In this document: one piece after another, positions 42,278 through 51,369 of the stretch | How positions within the stretch are numbered: the stretch's first letter is position 1 | Layout: each line of letters starts with the position of its first letter | Source of the DNA: DASZIT01 sp963819695 | Lineage (GTDB): Bacteria > Actinomycetota > Acidimicrobiia > Acidimicrobiales > RAAP-2 | Direction: 5' to 3' | DNA: 64,000 bases | NCBI GenBank assembly: GCA_963819695.1 | Contig: CAWFXD010000001.1 | Span: forward strand, 310,001 to 374,000 | Notes under the pieces: model-generated | Seen by the model: the letters and a program-made list of their open reading frames with translations, nothing else | Told to the model about the DNA's origin: nothing | The model's database searches: none | Program-made: the position numbers and the translations under genes

Positions 42278-43494
42278 CAGGCGGCGACTTCGGTGGTGAA
42301 CGGGAGCGACTCGTACCAACGGACGAAATGCCCGGGGGCAAAATGCCCTGCCGCGGCATCGACGCCGAACCGGGGGAAGCGGGCCAGGAGTTCTTCCAGT
42401 ACCACTCGACCCATGAGCCGGGCGGCGGCCGCCCCGAGGCAGTGATGAGGTCCGTAGCCGAAGGAGAGGATGCGGCGCGGGTTGCGGGTGAGGTCGAGTT
42501 GTTCGGCGTCGGGTCCGAACTCGCGGTCGTCGCGGTTGGCGGATCCGTAGAGGAACATGACCTTGCGCCCCGCGGGGATGGTGACCCCACCGACCTCCAC
42601 GTCCCGGGTGGTGGATCGAGCCAGGCCCTGTACCGGGGTGGTGAGTCGCAGCAGCTCCTCGATGCCGGCGGGAATCAGATCAGGACGACGAGCCAGGAGA
42701 GCGCGCTGATCGGGGTGGGCGGCGAGCAATTCCAGACCACCGCTCAGCAAGCCGGTGGTGGTGTCGTTCCCCCCGGTGACCATGGTGAAGGCAAAGCCGA
42801 GGATCCGCATTGGCGTCAGCCGGTCGTCGTCGCACAACTGCACCAGCTCGGAGACGACATCGTCTCCCGGGTCCTTTCGCCGCCGCTCGATGAGGTCAGC
42901 GAAGAAAGTGAACAATTCGCCGACGGTGGCCGCCGCCAGCGTCGGATCGCCGAACGCATTGGCGGCGAGGATGCCCTGGGTCCAGCCGTCGAAACGCTCC
43001 CGATCCTCGGGCGGGACGCCCAGATAGGTGGCCACCACGAAGCTGGGGAGAGGCTTCAGCAGCTCGGCCACCACGTCGCCCCCGCCGGTCGTCCCCAGCC
43101 GTTCGAGCCGCTTCGCCGCGAACCGGCGAATGTCGGGCTCGATCGACAGCACCTGCCGGGGGGTGAACCCTCGGGACACCAGCCGCCGGAAGGTGGTGTG
43201 GTCGGGAGGGTCCAGGAACACCATCGGCGAGATCTCGTCGAGTCCGGCCTTGTGCAGTTCGTCGTACTCGAAGGTCAGGCCCTGGGTCGAGGTGAAGGTG
43301 ACGGTGTCCCGCACCGCGTCGAACACATCGGCGAACCGGGACAGCACCCAGTAGTCACCGTTCTCGACGTGGTGGACCGGGTCGTGGTCGCGCAGTGCCC
43401 GGTACATCGGGAACGGATTGCGCCAACCGTCTCCCGAGACCGGCCGGAAGTTGGCGTCGGCTGGGATCGTCGGGTTCCTCGATGTATGTGACAT
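42277..43494 (-). CDS. cytochrome P450
   Basis: 405 residues, the usual size of soluble bacterial P450s. The I-helix oxygen-binding motif is 'VTGGNDTTTGLL', the K-helix ExxR is in 'IEELLRLTTPV', and the haem loop is 'FGYGPHHCLGAAAARL' with ligand C352. The layout resembles actinobacterial CYPs acting on steroids, terpenes or fatty acids; no substrate can be deduced. Redox partners are not adjacent. The start is ATG 43494. Confidence 0.95.
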   Translation of the reverse strand: MSHTSRNPTIPADANFRPVSGDGWRNPFPMYRALRDHDPVHHVENGDYWVLSRFADVFDAVRDTVTFTSTQGLTFEYDELHKAGLDEISPMVFLDPPDHTTFRRLVSRGFTPRQVLSIEPDIRRFAAKRLERLGTTGGGDVVAELLKPLPSFVVATYLGVPPEDRERFDGWTQGILAANAFGDPTLAAATVGELFTFFADLIERRRKDPGDDVVSELVQLCDDDRLTPMRILGFAFTMVTGGNDTTTGLLSGGLELLAAHPDQRALLARRPDLIPAGIEELLRLTTPVQGLARSTTRDVEVGGVTIPAGRKVMFLYGSANRDDREFGPDAEQLDLTRNPRRILSFGYGPHHCLGAAAARLMGRVVLEELLARFPRFGVDAAAGHFAPGHFVRWYESLPFTTEVAA

Positions 43495-43519
43495 TTGTCT
43501 ACAATCGTAATGCTAGATG

Positions 43520-43538
43520 ATGATTTCAGTCAAATGAT
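43520..43538. promoter_or_regulatory. imperfect palindrome upstream of the P450-TetR operon
   Basis: ATGATTTCAGTCAAATGAT has arms that match at 6 of 7 positions around CAGTC, 26 bp before the P450 start. The surroundings are AT-rich. It is a candidate binding site for the TetR protein of the same operon. Confidence 0.5.
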
Positions 43539-43601
43539 TCAGACTCTGGCGTCGCGGGACCCGCTCCGGGCTCTTGGGTCAGAATCCCAGTTCAGATGCC
43601 G

Positions 43602-43643
43602 TGGACAAACCGTTCTCTATCCGGTAGGATACTGAGTATGCTA
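43602..43643 (+). promoter_or_regulatory. PadR-gene promoter overlapped by a 19-bp palindrome
   Basis: -35 TGGACA (43602-43607), 17-bp spacer and -10 TAGGAT (43625-43630) form a good promoter. The palindrome TAGGATACTGAGTATGCTA (43625-43643; arms TAG.ATACT/AGTAT.CTA) starts on the -10, so a bound repressor would block it. PadR proteins commonly bind ATACT/AGTAT-type sites, so autoregulation of the padR-ABC operon is likely. Confidence 0.75.
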
Positions 43644-43660
43644 CGGGATTCCCTCGCAAA

Positions 43661-44260
43661 ATGAGTATCAAGCACGCCCTCCTCGCCCTCCTCAGCGAGA
43701 CCCCCAAGTACGGCCTCCAGCTGCGCCAGGAGTTCGAGGCCGGCACCGGTGAGGTCTGGCCCCTCAACGTCGGGCAGGTGTACACGACCCTGCAGCGCCT
43801 CGAGCGCGACGGCCTGATCGAATCCGATGACGACGTCGACGACGGGCCCCAGAAGGTCTTCCGCATCACCGCGCGAGGCGGGGAGGAGCTCGACCGGTGG
43901 CTCCACACACCTCCAGACTTCAGCCAGCCGCCTCGGGACGAGCTCGTCATCAAGGTGCTCATCGCGTTACGGGTTCCCGGTGTCGACGTTGGCGAAGTCA
44001 TCCAGTCCCACCGGCGCTACCTGGTCGAGTTGATGCAGCAGTGGACCCGTCTCAAGGAGGACGAAGCCAATCTCGACCTGAGCTTTGCCCTCGTCGTCGA
44101 CGCCGAGCTGTTCCGCCTCGACTCGGTGGTGCGCTGGCTCGACGCCGCCGACGGCCGCCTCAAGCGAGCCGATTTCGAGAAGTCGTTGCCCGGGTCCGCG
44201 GGATCGCAGTCGGCACCCGGCCTGCCCAAAATGCGACGGAGAATAGGAGTCCCCCGATGA
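43661..44260 (+). CDS. PadR-family transcriptional regulator
   Basis: 199 residues. The winged helix 'IKHALLALLSETPKYGLQLRQEFEAGTGEVWPLNVGQVYTTLQRLERDGLIES' is diagnostic. A C-terminal helical domain follows ('VIQSHRRYLVELMQQWTRLKEDE'). The Shine-Dalgarno is weak. Its stop overlaps the ABC ATPase start. PadR repressors often control drug or peptide exporters in exactly this arrangement. Confidence 0.93.
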   Translation: MSIKHALLALLSETPKYGLQLRQEFEAGTGEVWPLNVGQVYTTLQRLERDGLIESDDDVDDGPQKVFRITARGGEELDRWLHTPPDFSQPPRDELVIKVLIALRVPGVDVGEVIQSHRRYLVELMQQWTRLKEDEANLDLSFALVVDAELFRLDSVVRWLDAADGRLKRADFEKSLPGSAGSQSAPGLPKMRRRIGVPR

Positions 44261-44976
44261 GCTTCCTTGAACTGCACGACTTGTCCAAGACCTACGGGGA
44301 GGGGCCCTCCCAGGTCCATGCCCTCGAACACGTCAACCTCGAAGTGGAGGCCGGGAGCCTGGTCGCGGTCATGGGCCCGAGCGGCTCCGGCAAGAGCACC
44401 CTGCTCACCATTGCCGGCAGCCTCGAGGACCCGAGCCGCGGCGAGGTGATGATCGGCGGTGCCGCGCTGTCGCACATGTCGCGGGACGAAAAGGCCCGCC
44501 TGCGCCGGAGGTCCATCGGTTTCGTGTTCCAGGACTTCAACCTGCTGCCCGGGCTCACCGCGGCCGAGAACGTCTCGCTGCCCCTTGAACTCGACGGCCG
44601 GCGGGCCAGCAAGGCCCACGCCACCGCGCTGCTGATGCTCGACGAGCTCGGCTTGGCCGACCGGGCCGACGCCTTCCCCGACGAGCTATCCGGCGGCGAA
44701 CGCCAGCGGGTGTCCATCGCCCGGGCCATCGTCGGCGAGCGCCGCCTCCTTCTGGCTGACGAGCCTTCGGGCGCCCTCGACTCCACCAACGGCGAAGCCG
44801 TCATGCGCATGGTACTGGCGGCCTGCCGAGAGGGCGTTGCCGCGGTGGTCGTCACCCACGATGCGCAGCTGGCCTCATGGGCGGACCGCGTGATGTTCAT
44901 CCGGGACGGGCGCATGGTCGACCAGACCAATAAGCCGATGGGACCCGATTCGCTCCTGGCCCCCGCGACCCAATGA
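44257..44976 (+). CDS. MacB/LolD-type ABC transporter ATP-binding protein
   Basis: 239 residues from ATG 44257, preceded by AGGAG. Walker A 'GPSGSGKST', Q-loop 'FVFQDFNLLPGLTAAENV', signature 'LSGGERQRVSIARAI', Walker B 'LLLADEP' and switch 'VVVTHD' are all intact. 'FNLLP' is typical of MacB-class ATPases that pair with FtsX-type permeases. It overlaps both neighbours (ATGA junctions). Confidence 0.95.
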   Translation: MSFLELHDLSKTYGEGPSQVHALEHVNLEVEAGSLVAVMGPSGSGKSTLLTIAGSLEDPSRGEVMIGGAALSHMSRDEKARLRRRSIGFVFQDFNLLPGLTAAENVSLPLELDGRRASKAHATALLMLDELGLADRADAFPDELSGGERQRVSIARAIVGERRLLLADEPSGALDSTNGEAVMRMVLAACREGVAAVVVTHDAQLASWADRVMFIRDGRMVDQTNKPMGPDSLLAPATQ

Positions 44977-47573
44977 CCAGCGTCATCGAACGGCCGACGC
45001 CCACTGTCGACACCAGCCGCGGCGAGGGGGGCCTGGCCGCCCGCCGGGCGGTGACCCGCTGGGCCTGGCGCCTTTTCCGCCGTGAATGGCGCCAACAGAT
45101 GCTGGTCCTGTCCCTCATCGTCCTCGCCGTGGCCGCCCTCGTGGTGGGCGCCTCCGTCTCGACCAACTCGCCTCCGCCGGCCAACGCCGGGTTCGGCACC
45201 GCGAATTACCAGGCCAACATCTCCGGTACCCCGGCGCAGGATCTGAGCCGCCTTTCATCTCTGTCGCACACCTACGGGACCCTGGACGTCATCGAGAACG
45301 ACGCCAACCCGGTTCCCGGCTCGCTTCTCACCTTCGACTTCCGCGCCCAGAACCCCAATGGCCCCTTCGGGCAACCCATGCTCCAGCTCGTCTCGGGCCG
45401 TTACCCGACGCGGCCGGGCGAGGTCGCCATCACCCAGGGCGTCGCCCATGACTTCAGCCTGCGGGTCGGCAGCACCTGGCACTTCGAGGGCAAGAGCTGG
45501 CTGGTCGAAGGGACAGTGCAGAACCCCCAGAGCCTGCTTGACGAATTCGCCCTGGTGGCGCCCGGCCAGCTGGCGCTGACGTCGAGCACGAAGATCACCG
45601 CCCTGTTCGATAACCACACCGGTGTCGCGCCGACGGGTAGCGACATCGTCTCGGCGGCCAGCGCCAACGCCGCCAACGCCAACACCGGCTTGATCTCCCC
45701 GAGCACCGTCACCCTCCTGCTGGCCGTGGTCGGCATGATCCTGATCGGCCTCGTCGCCATCGCCGGGTTCACCGTGCTGGCCCAGCGCCGGCTGCGCTCC
45801 ATCGGCATGTTGCAGGCGCTCGGCGGGACCGACAGCCATGTCCGCCTCGTCGTGCGTGCCAACGGTGCCGTGGTCGGCGTGGTCGGCGCGCTGTTGGGCG
45901 CGGTGCTCGGCTTCGCGCTGTGGGCCGCCTACCGTCCCCACCTCGAGTCGAGCTCGCACCACTTGATCGGGTTGTTCCATCTGCCGTGGACAGTGCTCCT
46001 GATCGCCGTGGCCATCGCCATGGTGACGCCGTACGTGGCCGCCACCCGCCCTGCCCGGACCATCACCAAGGTCCCCATCGTCAAGGCCCTATCCGGCCGG
46101 CCCGCGCCGCCCAAGTTGGCGCGTCGGTCCGCGATTCCCGGGCTGGTATTGCTGGTCGCCTCTTTCGCCCTGCTCGGCCTCGCCGGTGCCAGTAGCCATG
46201 GCGGCGGGGCCCTCCCGCTCGTGCTCGGCTTCGTCTGCCTCATCGCGGCCATCATCCTGCTGGCGCCCGTCACCGTCGGCCTCCTCGGCCGCATCGGCCG
46301 CCGCCTGCCCATCACCGCCCGTCTGGCTCTGCGCGACCTGGCCCGCTACCGATCCCGCTCGGGATCGGCCCTGGCCGCCATCAGCCTCGGCGTGCTCATT
46401 GCCGTCGTCATCTGCGTCGCCGCCAGCGCCCGCTACAGCGACACCCTGGACTATGCCGGCCCCAACCTGGCCAACAACCAGCTGGTGGTCTACTCGGCGT
46501 CCTCCCAAGGCTCCGGGAACATCGGGCCCAAGGGCGGAAGCGGGCCGGCGGCCTCGACCGCGGGCATTCCGAGCATGGCCGCACAGACGAGTCTGGTCGA
46601 CGGCATCGCCCGTTCCCTCGGTGCGGCCCAGGGCGCGGTCCCTCTCGAGCAGTCCCCGATCGGGCTGCAGTACGGACTCGTCGAACCGAACCTTCAGTTC
46701 AACGGGCAGATCTTGGTGGCCACGCCCCAGTTGTTGCAGGCGCTTGGTATCTCGTCGAGCCAGATCAACCCCAATGCTGACTTCCTCACCATGCGCGCCG
46801 GGCTCGACACGCTTGGCCACATGCAGATGATCTGGGGTGACGGCGGCGGCGGGCAAGGACCCGGCCCCGTCGGCGAGCAAGGACCCGGCGCCGGCGGCGG
46901 GCCGAGCAACGGATCGAGCGTGCCGTGCCCGGCGAGCTCCTGTCTGGCCAACCCGGTGATCCAGTACCTGCCGCAGCTGCCTTCGGGAACGTCGGCCCCC
47001 AACACCGTCGTTACCGAGCACGCCCTCTCACAGCTCCACCTGCAGAACCAGACGTCCGTCTTCGGATGGCTGATCTCATCTGCCGGAACCCTCACCGCGG
47101 CCCAGATCAGCGAGGCCCGGGCCACAGCATCGACGGCGCAGTTGACCATCGAGACCAAGAACGACCAGCCCAGCTCGTGGCAGGTCGTCGACTGGGCCAC
47201 CGCGGCCGGTATTGCCCTCGCCCTCGCCATCTTGGCCATGACCGTGGGCCTCATCCGCGCCGAGACGGCCAGCGACCTGCGAACGCTGGCCGCAACTGGG
47301 GCCAGCAGCTGGCGCCGGCGGTCGATCACTGCGGCGACGGCCGGCGGGCTCGCCTTCCTCGGGATGCTGCTCGGCGTTGCCGGCGGCTACCTAGCCGGCG
47401 CGGGCTACTTCCAGAGTGGCAAGTTCGGGCAGTCGATGATCGGCGACCTCAGCCACGTGCCGCTCCTCAACCTGCTCATCATTGTGGTCGGCCTGCCGGT
47501 GCTCGCGGCCGTCGGCGGCTTTGTCTTCTCAGGCCGTCAGCCGCCCCTGGTGAGTCGCCAGCCCATCGAGTAG
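44973..47573 (+). CDS. FtsX/MacB-type ABC transporter permease
   Basis: 866 residues with a cytoplasmic start, one N-terminal helix ('MLVLSLIVLAVAALVVGAS') and an extracytoplasmic domain. A cluster of three helices follows around residues 235-350 (FtsX fold, 'RRLRSIGMLQALGGTD'), then further helices, a second extracytoplasmic domain rich in Gly/Pro/Ser, and three C-terminal helices ('LRTLAATGASSWRRR'). This double-FtsX layout is common for actinobacterial exporters of the antimicrobial-peptide or lipid type. Together with the ATPase it should form a PadR-controlled efflux or mechanotransmission system. Confidence 0.92.
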   Translation: MTSVIERPTPTVDTSRGEGGLAARRAVTRWAWRLFRREWRQQMLVLSLIVLAVAALVVGASVSTNSPPPANAGFGTANYQANISGTPAQDLSRLSSLSHTYGTLDVIENDANPVPGSLLTFDFRAQNPNGPFGQPMLQLVSGRYPTRPGEVAITQGVAHDFSLRVGSTWHFEGKSWLVEGTVQNPQSLLDEFALVAPGQLALTSSTKITALFDNHTGVAPTGSDIVSAASANAANANTGLISPSTVTLLLAVVGMILIGLVAIAGFTVLAQRRLRSIGMLQALGGTDSHVRLVVRANGAVVGVVGALLGAVLGFALWAAYRPHLESSSHHLIGLFHLPWTVLLIAVAIAMVTPYVAATRPARTITKVPIVKALSGRPAPPKLARRSAIPGLVLLVASFALLGLAGASSHGGGALPLVLGFVCLIAAIILLAPVTVGLLGRIGRRLPITARLALRDLARYRSRSGSALAAISLGVLIAVVICVAASARYSDTLDYAGPNLANNQLVVYSASSQGSGNIGPKGGSGPAASTAGIPSMAAQTSLVDGIARSLGAAQGAVPLEQSPIGLQYGLVEPNLQFNGQILVATPQLLQALGISSSQINPNADFLTMRAGLDTLGHMQMIWGDGGGGQGPGPVGEQGPGAGGGPSNGSSVPCPASSCLANPVIQYLPQLPSGTSAPNTVVTEHALSQLHLQNQTSVFGWLISSAGTLTAAQISEARATASTAQLTIETKNDQPSSWQVVDWATAAGIALALAILAMTVGLIRAETASDLRTLAATGASSWRRRSITAATAGGLAFLGMLLGVAGGYLAGAGYFQSGKFGQSMIGDLSHVPLLNLLIIVVGLPVLAAVGGFVFSGRQPPLVSRQPIE

Positions 47574-47606
47574 CCCCGCCGCCGCGTGACCCCACGGCGC
47601 GGGGCT
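47572..47606 (+). terminator. GC-rich hairpin at the end of the ABC operon
   Basis: AGCCCCGC near the stop codon pairs with GCGGGGCT (47599-47606), with an inner CCG/CGG stem and small bulges. The T tract is lacking, as often in high-G+C actinobacteria. Confidence 0.5.
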
Positions 47607-47716
47607 GCGGAAATCTGGTCGAGCTGTCCGAACCGACCGTACCCGAGGCCTCGCTCTCGCCACCGACCTGAGCATCCGATGACTTCCCCGGCTCCCAACC
47701 GTCTATCTCCGTGATC

Positions 47717-47752
47717 ACCGAAGACTGAACCGAAGACTGAACCGAAGACTGA
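47717..47752 (+). repeat. three perfect 12-bp tandem repeats in a 5' leader
   Basis: ACCGAAGACTGA occurs three times without mismatch, ending 15 bp before the start codon at 47768 and just before the ribosome site GAGAGGAG. Copy-number change would alter leader length by 12 bp steps. Confidence 0.9.
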
Positions 47753-47767
47753 GAGGAGCATCTTCTG

Positions 47768-48355
47768 ATGACGTGGCCAGACCTTGAACCGGCGGCGAGA
47801 CGAATGGCCGACCTGATCGCCAGCCTCGCTCAGGACTCGCTCGAGGCTCCCACCCCGTGTCCGAAGTACACCCTCGGCGACCTGGTCGACCACGTCGGCG
47901 GGCTCTCGCTCGCCTTCACCGCCGCCGCCACCAAGAAGTTGGGCCGTGACACCTCCCAGGCTCCGTCCCCGCAGGCATCCCAGCTGGGTGACGACTGGCG
48001 GACCCGCATCCCGCGGGACCTGCTGGGTTTGGCCGAGGCGTGGCGGGAACCGGCGGCGTGGAGCGGGCTCACCCAGGCCGGGGGAGTGGATCTACCCGGC
48101 GAAATTGCCGGACTTGTCGCCCTCGACGAGCTGGTCATTCACGGCTGGGACGTGGCCCGGGCCAGCGGCCAGGCTTACGAATGTGACGTCCCGACCCTCC
48201 AAGCCGTGTACGACTTCGTCGCCCCGATGTCCGCCCCCGGGCAGGAGGCACAGCGGATCTTCGGGCCGGTGGTCGAGGTGCCCGGTGATGCTCCGTTGCT
48301 CGATCGGCTCATCGGGCTCACCGGCCGCGACCCGGCCTGGCCAACCGGGTCCTGA
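47768..48355 (+). CDS. TIGR03086-type DinB/mycothiol-maleylpyruvate-isomerase-fold protein
   Basis: 195 residues. 'TPCPKYTLGDLVDHVGGLSLAFTAAATK' and 'VALDELVIHGWDVARASGQAYECD' are the two conserved segments, supplying the His residues (LVDHV and LVIHGWD) that bind a metal in this four-helix fold. Relatives are mycothiol-dependent enzymes or of unknown function. The start ATG has a strong GAGAGGAG upstream. Confidence 0.88.
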   Translation: MTWPDLEPAARRMADLIASLAQDSLEAPTPCPKYTLGDLVDHVGGLSLAFTAAATKKLGRDTSQAPSPQASQLGDDWRTRIPRDLLGLAEAWREPAAWSGLTQAGGVDLPGEIAGLVALDELVIHGWDVARASGQAYECDVPTLQAVYDFVAPMSAPGQEAQRIFGPVVEVPGDAPLLDRLIGLTGRDPAWPTGS

Positions 48356-48481
48356 TCCAGCGGGCTCGGCTGTCGACCTCCGAAGTAGTCGCGTTCGTTT
48401 GGTCCGGGCCCCGGCGGGGTAGTCAGCAGGTGGCTGCCGTTCCCGCGGTCGGTGGTGGCACGCCGGATTGGAGGGCTGAGG

Positions 48482-48832
48482 ATGACACCCCCGGAGTCGA
48501 GGACCCACCGGATCGCCATCCTGCGCCAGGACAACGGCGAGCTCCAGGAGGACATCGTCCATCGGGCCGCGGTCGAGCCGTTGAGCACCGATGGAGGCCC
48601 AGCCGTCAGGGTTTCCTCGTACGGCGACCCGGACTCCGACGGCGAAGACTCGTTTCCGGCCAGCGACCCCCCGTCCCACTGGGCCGGTTCCGAGGATGAT
48701 GACACTGGCGTCGGTGCTCGGCCGGCAACGGCCCGCATCGTCGGGACCATGCCCGTCGAGGACTTCGGGGGAAGACCGGGTCTGGGCGCACCGATTCCGG
48801 GAACCTTGACCCGCCCGCCCCACCCGCACTGA
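48482..48832 (+). CDS. small acidic hypothetical protein with SFPASDPPS motif
   Basis: 116 residues from ATG 48482, with GGAGGG 6 bp upstream, preferred over an in-frame start 30 bp earlier. The protein is acidic and Pro-rich, without hydrophobic helices. 'EDSFPASDPPSHW' is a short motif I recall from many small uncharacterised actinobacterial and proteobacterial proteins. No function is suggested. Confidence 0.6.
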   Translation: MTPPESRTHRIAILRQDNGELQEDIVHRAAVEPLSTDGGPAVRVSSYGDPDSDGEDSFPASDPPSHWAGSEDDDTGVGARPATARIVGTMPVEDFGGRPGLGAPIPGTLTRPPHPH

Positions 48833-48897
48833 CGCGACGAGCGGTCGGGAGCCGTATATTCGGCAGCCGACCGCTAAACCGAATCGAGGGCCCCGTT

Positions 48898-49212
48898 ATG
48901 GACAGAGATCTTCACCATCTCGACAACGACCAGCGTCGGGTCCTGGATCGGCTGACCGGCCATCCGCTGAGCAGCAACATCAAGTGGCCGCAGGTGCTCA
49001 GCCTGCTCGAAGCGCTCGGAGACGTCACCGTCGAGAGCAAGGATCGTTACCGGGTCTCGGTCGACGGCCATACCGAGGTCTTCCGCCCACCCCATCACCA
49101 CGGTGACCTCCCGCCGGAGATGGTCATGAAGCTCCGGCATTTTCTTGCCGAACCGTTTGAAGGGACCGAAGGCCGCGCCGAGCCGTTGGATGGAACCGAA
49201 GGCGGTGCCTAG
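48898..49212 (+). CDS. hypothetical protein, HicA-like in pattern
   Basis: 104 residues. 'LSSNIKWPQVLSLLEALGDVTVESKDRYRVSVDGHTEVFRPPHHHGDLPPEMVMKLRHFL' has the helix-strand-strand-strand-helix order and the His-containing third strand reminiscent of the HicA dsRNA-binding-like fold. No HicB-like partner is adjacent, so a toxin role is not supported. The start ATG lies in a good codon-usage context but with a weak ribosome site. Confidence 0.65.
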   Translation: MDRDLHHLDNDQRRVLDRLTGHPLSSNIKWPQVLSLLEALGDVTVESKDRYRVSVDGHTEVFRPPHHHGDLPPEMVMKLRHFLAEPFEGTEGRAEPLDGTEGGA

Positions 49213-49302
49213 ATCGGCGCCGACCGGGTGAACACCCAGGTCTTCATCGGTGGACGGACCGCGGTCCGGAGGCCCGGAGGTCTGCCGGTAGGGTGAGCCG
49301 CC

Positions 49303-51319
49303 GTGGCCAAAACGTCGTCCGGATCGAGCCGACGGTTGGCACCCGAACACTTCACCAGGGGATTGAACCCGCGACAATGTGAGGCGGTCGAGCACGGGAA
49401 GGGTCCGCTGCTGGTGCTGGCCGGGGCGGGCAGCGGGAAGACCAAGGTCCTCACCAGCCGGATCGGTTACCTGATCGCCACCGGGGTGGTGGCGCCGGAG
49501 AAGGTGTTGGCCATCACCTTCACCAACAAGGCCGCCCGGGAGATGAAAGAGCGCCTGCAGGCGTCGCTCGGGCCGCTGGCCACCGATATGTGGGTGTCCA
49601 CCTTTCACAGTGCCTGCGTACGGATGCTCCGGCCCTATGCCGCCCGGGTCGGGCTGACCCCCCAGTTCACCATCCTCTCGGAGGACGACTGCAAACGGCT
49701 GCTGCGGGACATCTCCGACGATCTCAATGTCGACGTGAAGCAGGTCCCGGTGGGCGGGTCCAAGGCCGCCATCAGCTCGGCCAAGAACCGCCTGGTCGAT
49801 CCCCGTCAGCTATCGATCGAGTCCGCCGACCCCCGATCCAACGCCCATGCCCGCATCTACCGCGAGTACCAACGCCGATTGGTGGCCGGCGACGCGGTCG
49901 ACTTCGACGATCTCCTCGTCCATGTCGTCGGCCTGCTGACCGAGCACGCCGACGTCCGGAAGCACTATCAGTCCCGCTTCTCCCAGATCCTGGTGGACGA
50001 GTACCAGGACACCAACCGGGCCCAGAGCGTCATCGTCGAACAGCTGGCTGCCGAGCATCTGAACCTGTGCTGCGTGGGCGATGGTGACCAGTCCATCTAT
50101 GGCTTCCGGGCCGCGGATGTCGGCAACATCCTCAATTTCACCCGCACCTTTCCGACGGCCACCACCGTGCTCCTCGAACAGAACTTTCGCTCGACCGGCA
50201 CCATCCTCGACGCCGCCAACGCGGTGATCGCCCGCAACCCCACCCGGGCCGACAAGCATCTCTGGACCCGGGCCGGGGAAGGGAACCTGATCGCCCTGCG
50301 GGCCGCCGACGACGAGACGGATGAGGCGTCCTGGCTGGCCGATGAAGTGTCCACCCTGGTGAGGGAGGGGGCTCCGGCCCGGGGACATCGCCGTGCTCTG
50401 CCGGGCCAAGGCGCTGGCCCGGCCCATCGAAGCGGAAATCGTTCGCCGGGGCATCCCGTGCCGGACGGTGGGCGGGACCTCGTTCTTCGACCGCCGGGAG
50501 ATCAAGGACCTGGTCGCCTACCTTCGCCTGGCGGCCAATCCTCAGGACGAGCTGTCCTTTCGGCGTTGCGTCAACGTTCCCCGGCGGGCGGTCGGTGACG
50601 CCAGCATCAAGAAGGTGCGGGCCTTCGCCCAGACCTATGGGTTGTCGCTGGCCGACACCCTGGCCCGCCGGGGGGAGATCGAGGACCTCCCGAGGTTGGC
50701 CCTTGTCGGGCTGGACGGGTTCGTCCGGCTGCTCGATGACATTCGGGACGCCGCGGGCCGAAGAGGCGCGCTCGGAGCCGTCGACGCGGTGACCGCCGAC
50801 GGTGAGTTCCTGCGCCAGCTCCTCGATGCCGCCGTCGATGACGAGGAGCGTCGCTACCGCCAGGAGAGTCTGGATCAGCTGCGCACCATGGCCGGTGACC
50901 ACCCGACCATCGAGTCCTTCCTGGACATGGCCGGCCTCATCACCGAAGCCGACGACTCGGATGACGACCGGTCCCGGGTGTCATTGATGACGATCCACGC
51001 GGCCAAGGGCCTCGAGTTCGGCGCCGTCTTCGTGGTCGGCATGGAGGAAGGGATCTTTCCGGATCGCCGCTGCCTGGAGGAGGGCCAGATCGAAGAGGAA
51101 CGCCGGCTGGCCTACGTGGCCATCACCCGGGCCCAGCGCCGGCTGTATCTCTCCCACGCCCGCCGTCGCCGGTCCCTCAACCGGGTGGTGGAAAGGGACC
51201 GGAGCCGCTTCCTCGACGAGATTCCCGAAGAGCTGATCCACTTCTTGGATGTCCCGTTGTCAACCACCGCCGAGGTGGCCGGGCGCGTTGCCGCCATGCG
51301 GTCGAGCCTCGGCGTCTGA
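49303..51319 (+). pseudogene. UvrD/PcrA-type SF1 DNA helicase, frameshifted at 50381-50384
   Basis: From GTG 49303 the first frame encodes motifs Q ('GLNPRQCEAVEHGKGPLLVLAGAGSGKTKVLTSRI', with Walker A), Ia, II ('ILVDEYQDTN'), III ('CVGDGDQSIYGFRAAD') and IV ('LEQNFRSTGTIL'). After 'LVREGAPAR' it leaves the family. The rest continues in the next frame from 'VLCRAKALARPIEAEIVRRGIP' through motif V ('VSLMTIHAAKGLEFGAVFVVGM') and VI ('EERRLAYVAITRAQRRLYLSHA') to 51319. One extra G in the run GGCCCGGGGACATC restores 'APARDIAVLCRA'. The corrected protein is about 671 residues, a 3'-5' helicase shorter than UvrD and lacking its C-terminal Tudor-like domain. Confidence 0.88.
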
Positions 51320-51369
51320 CCGGTGCGGTACGAAGTCGGCTCCGGGGGTCGCTATCGTCGGCACCCATC

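Noticed and set aside
48898..49212. HicA toxin of a toxin-antitoxin pair
   Set aside because: The fold pattern is only suggestive, no HicB-like partner overlaps or adjoins, and the protein is longer than usual HicA.
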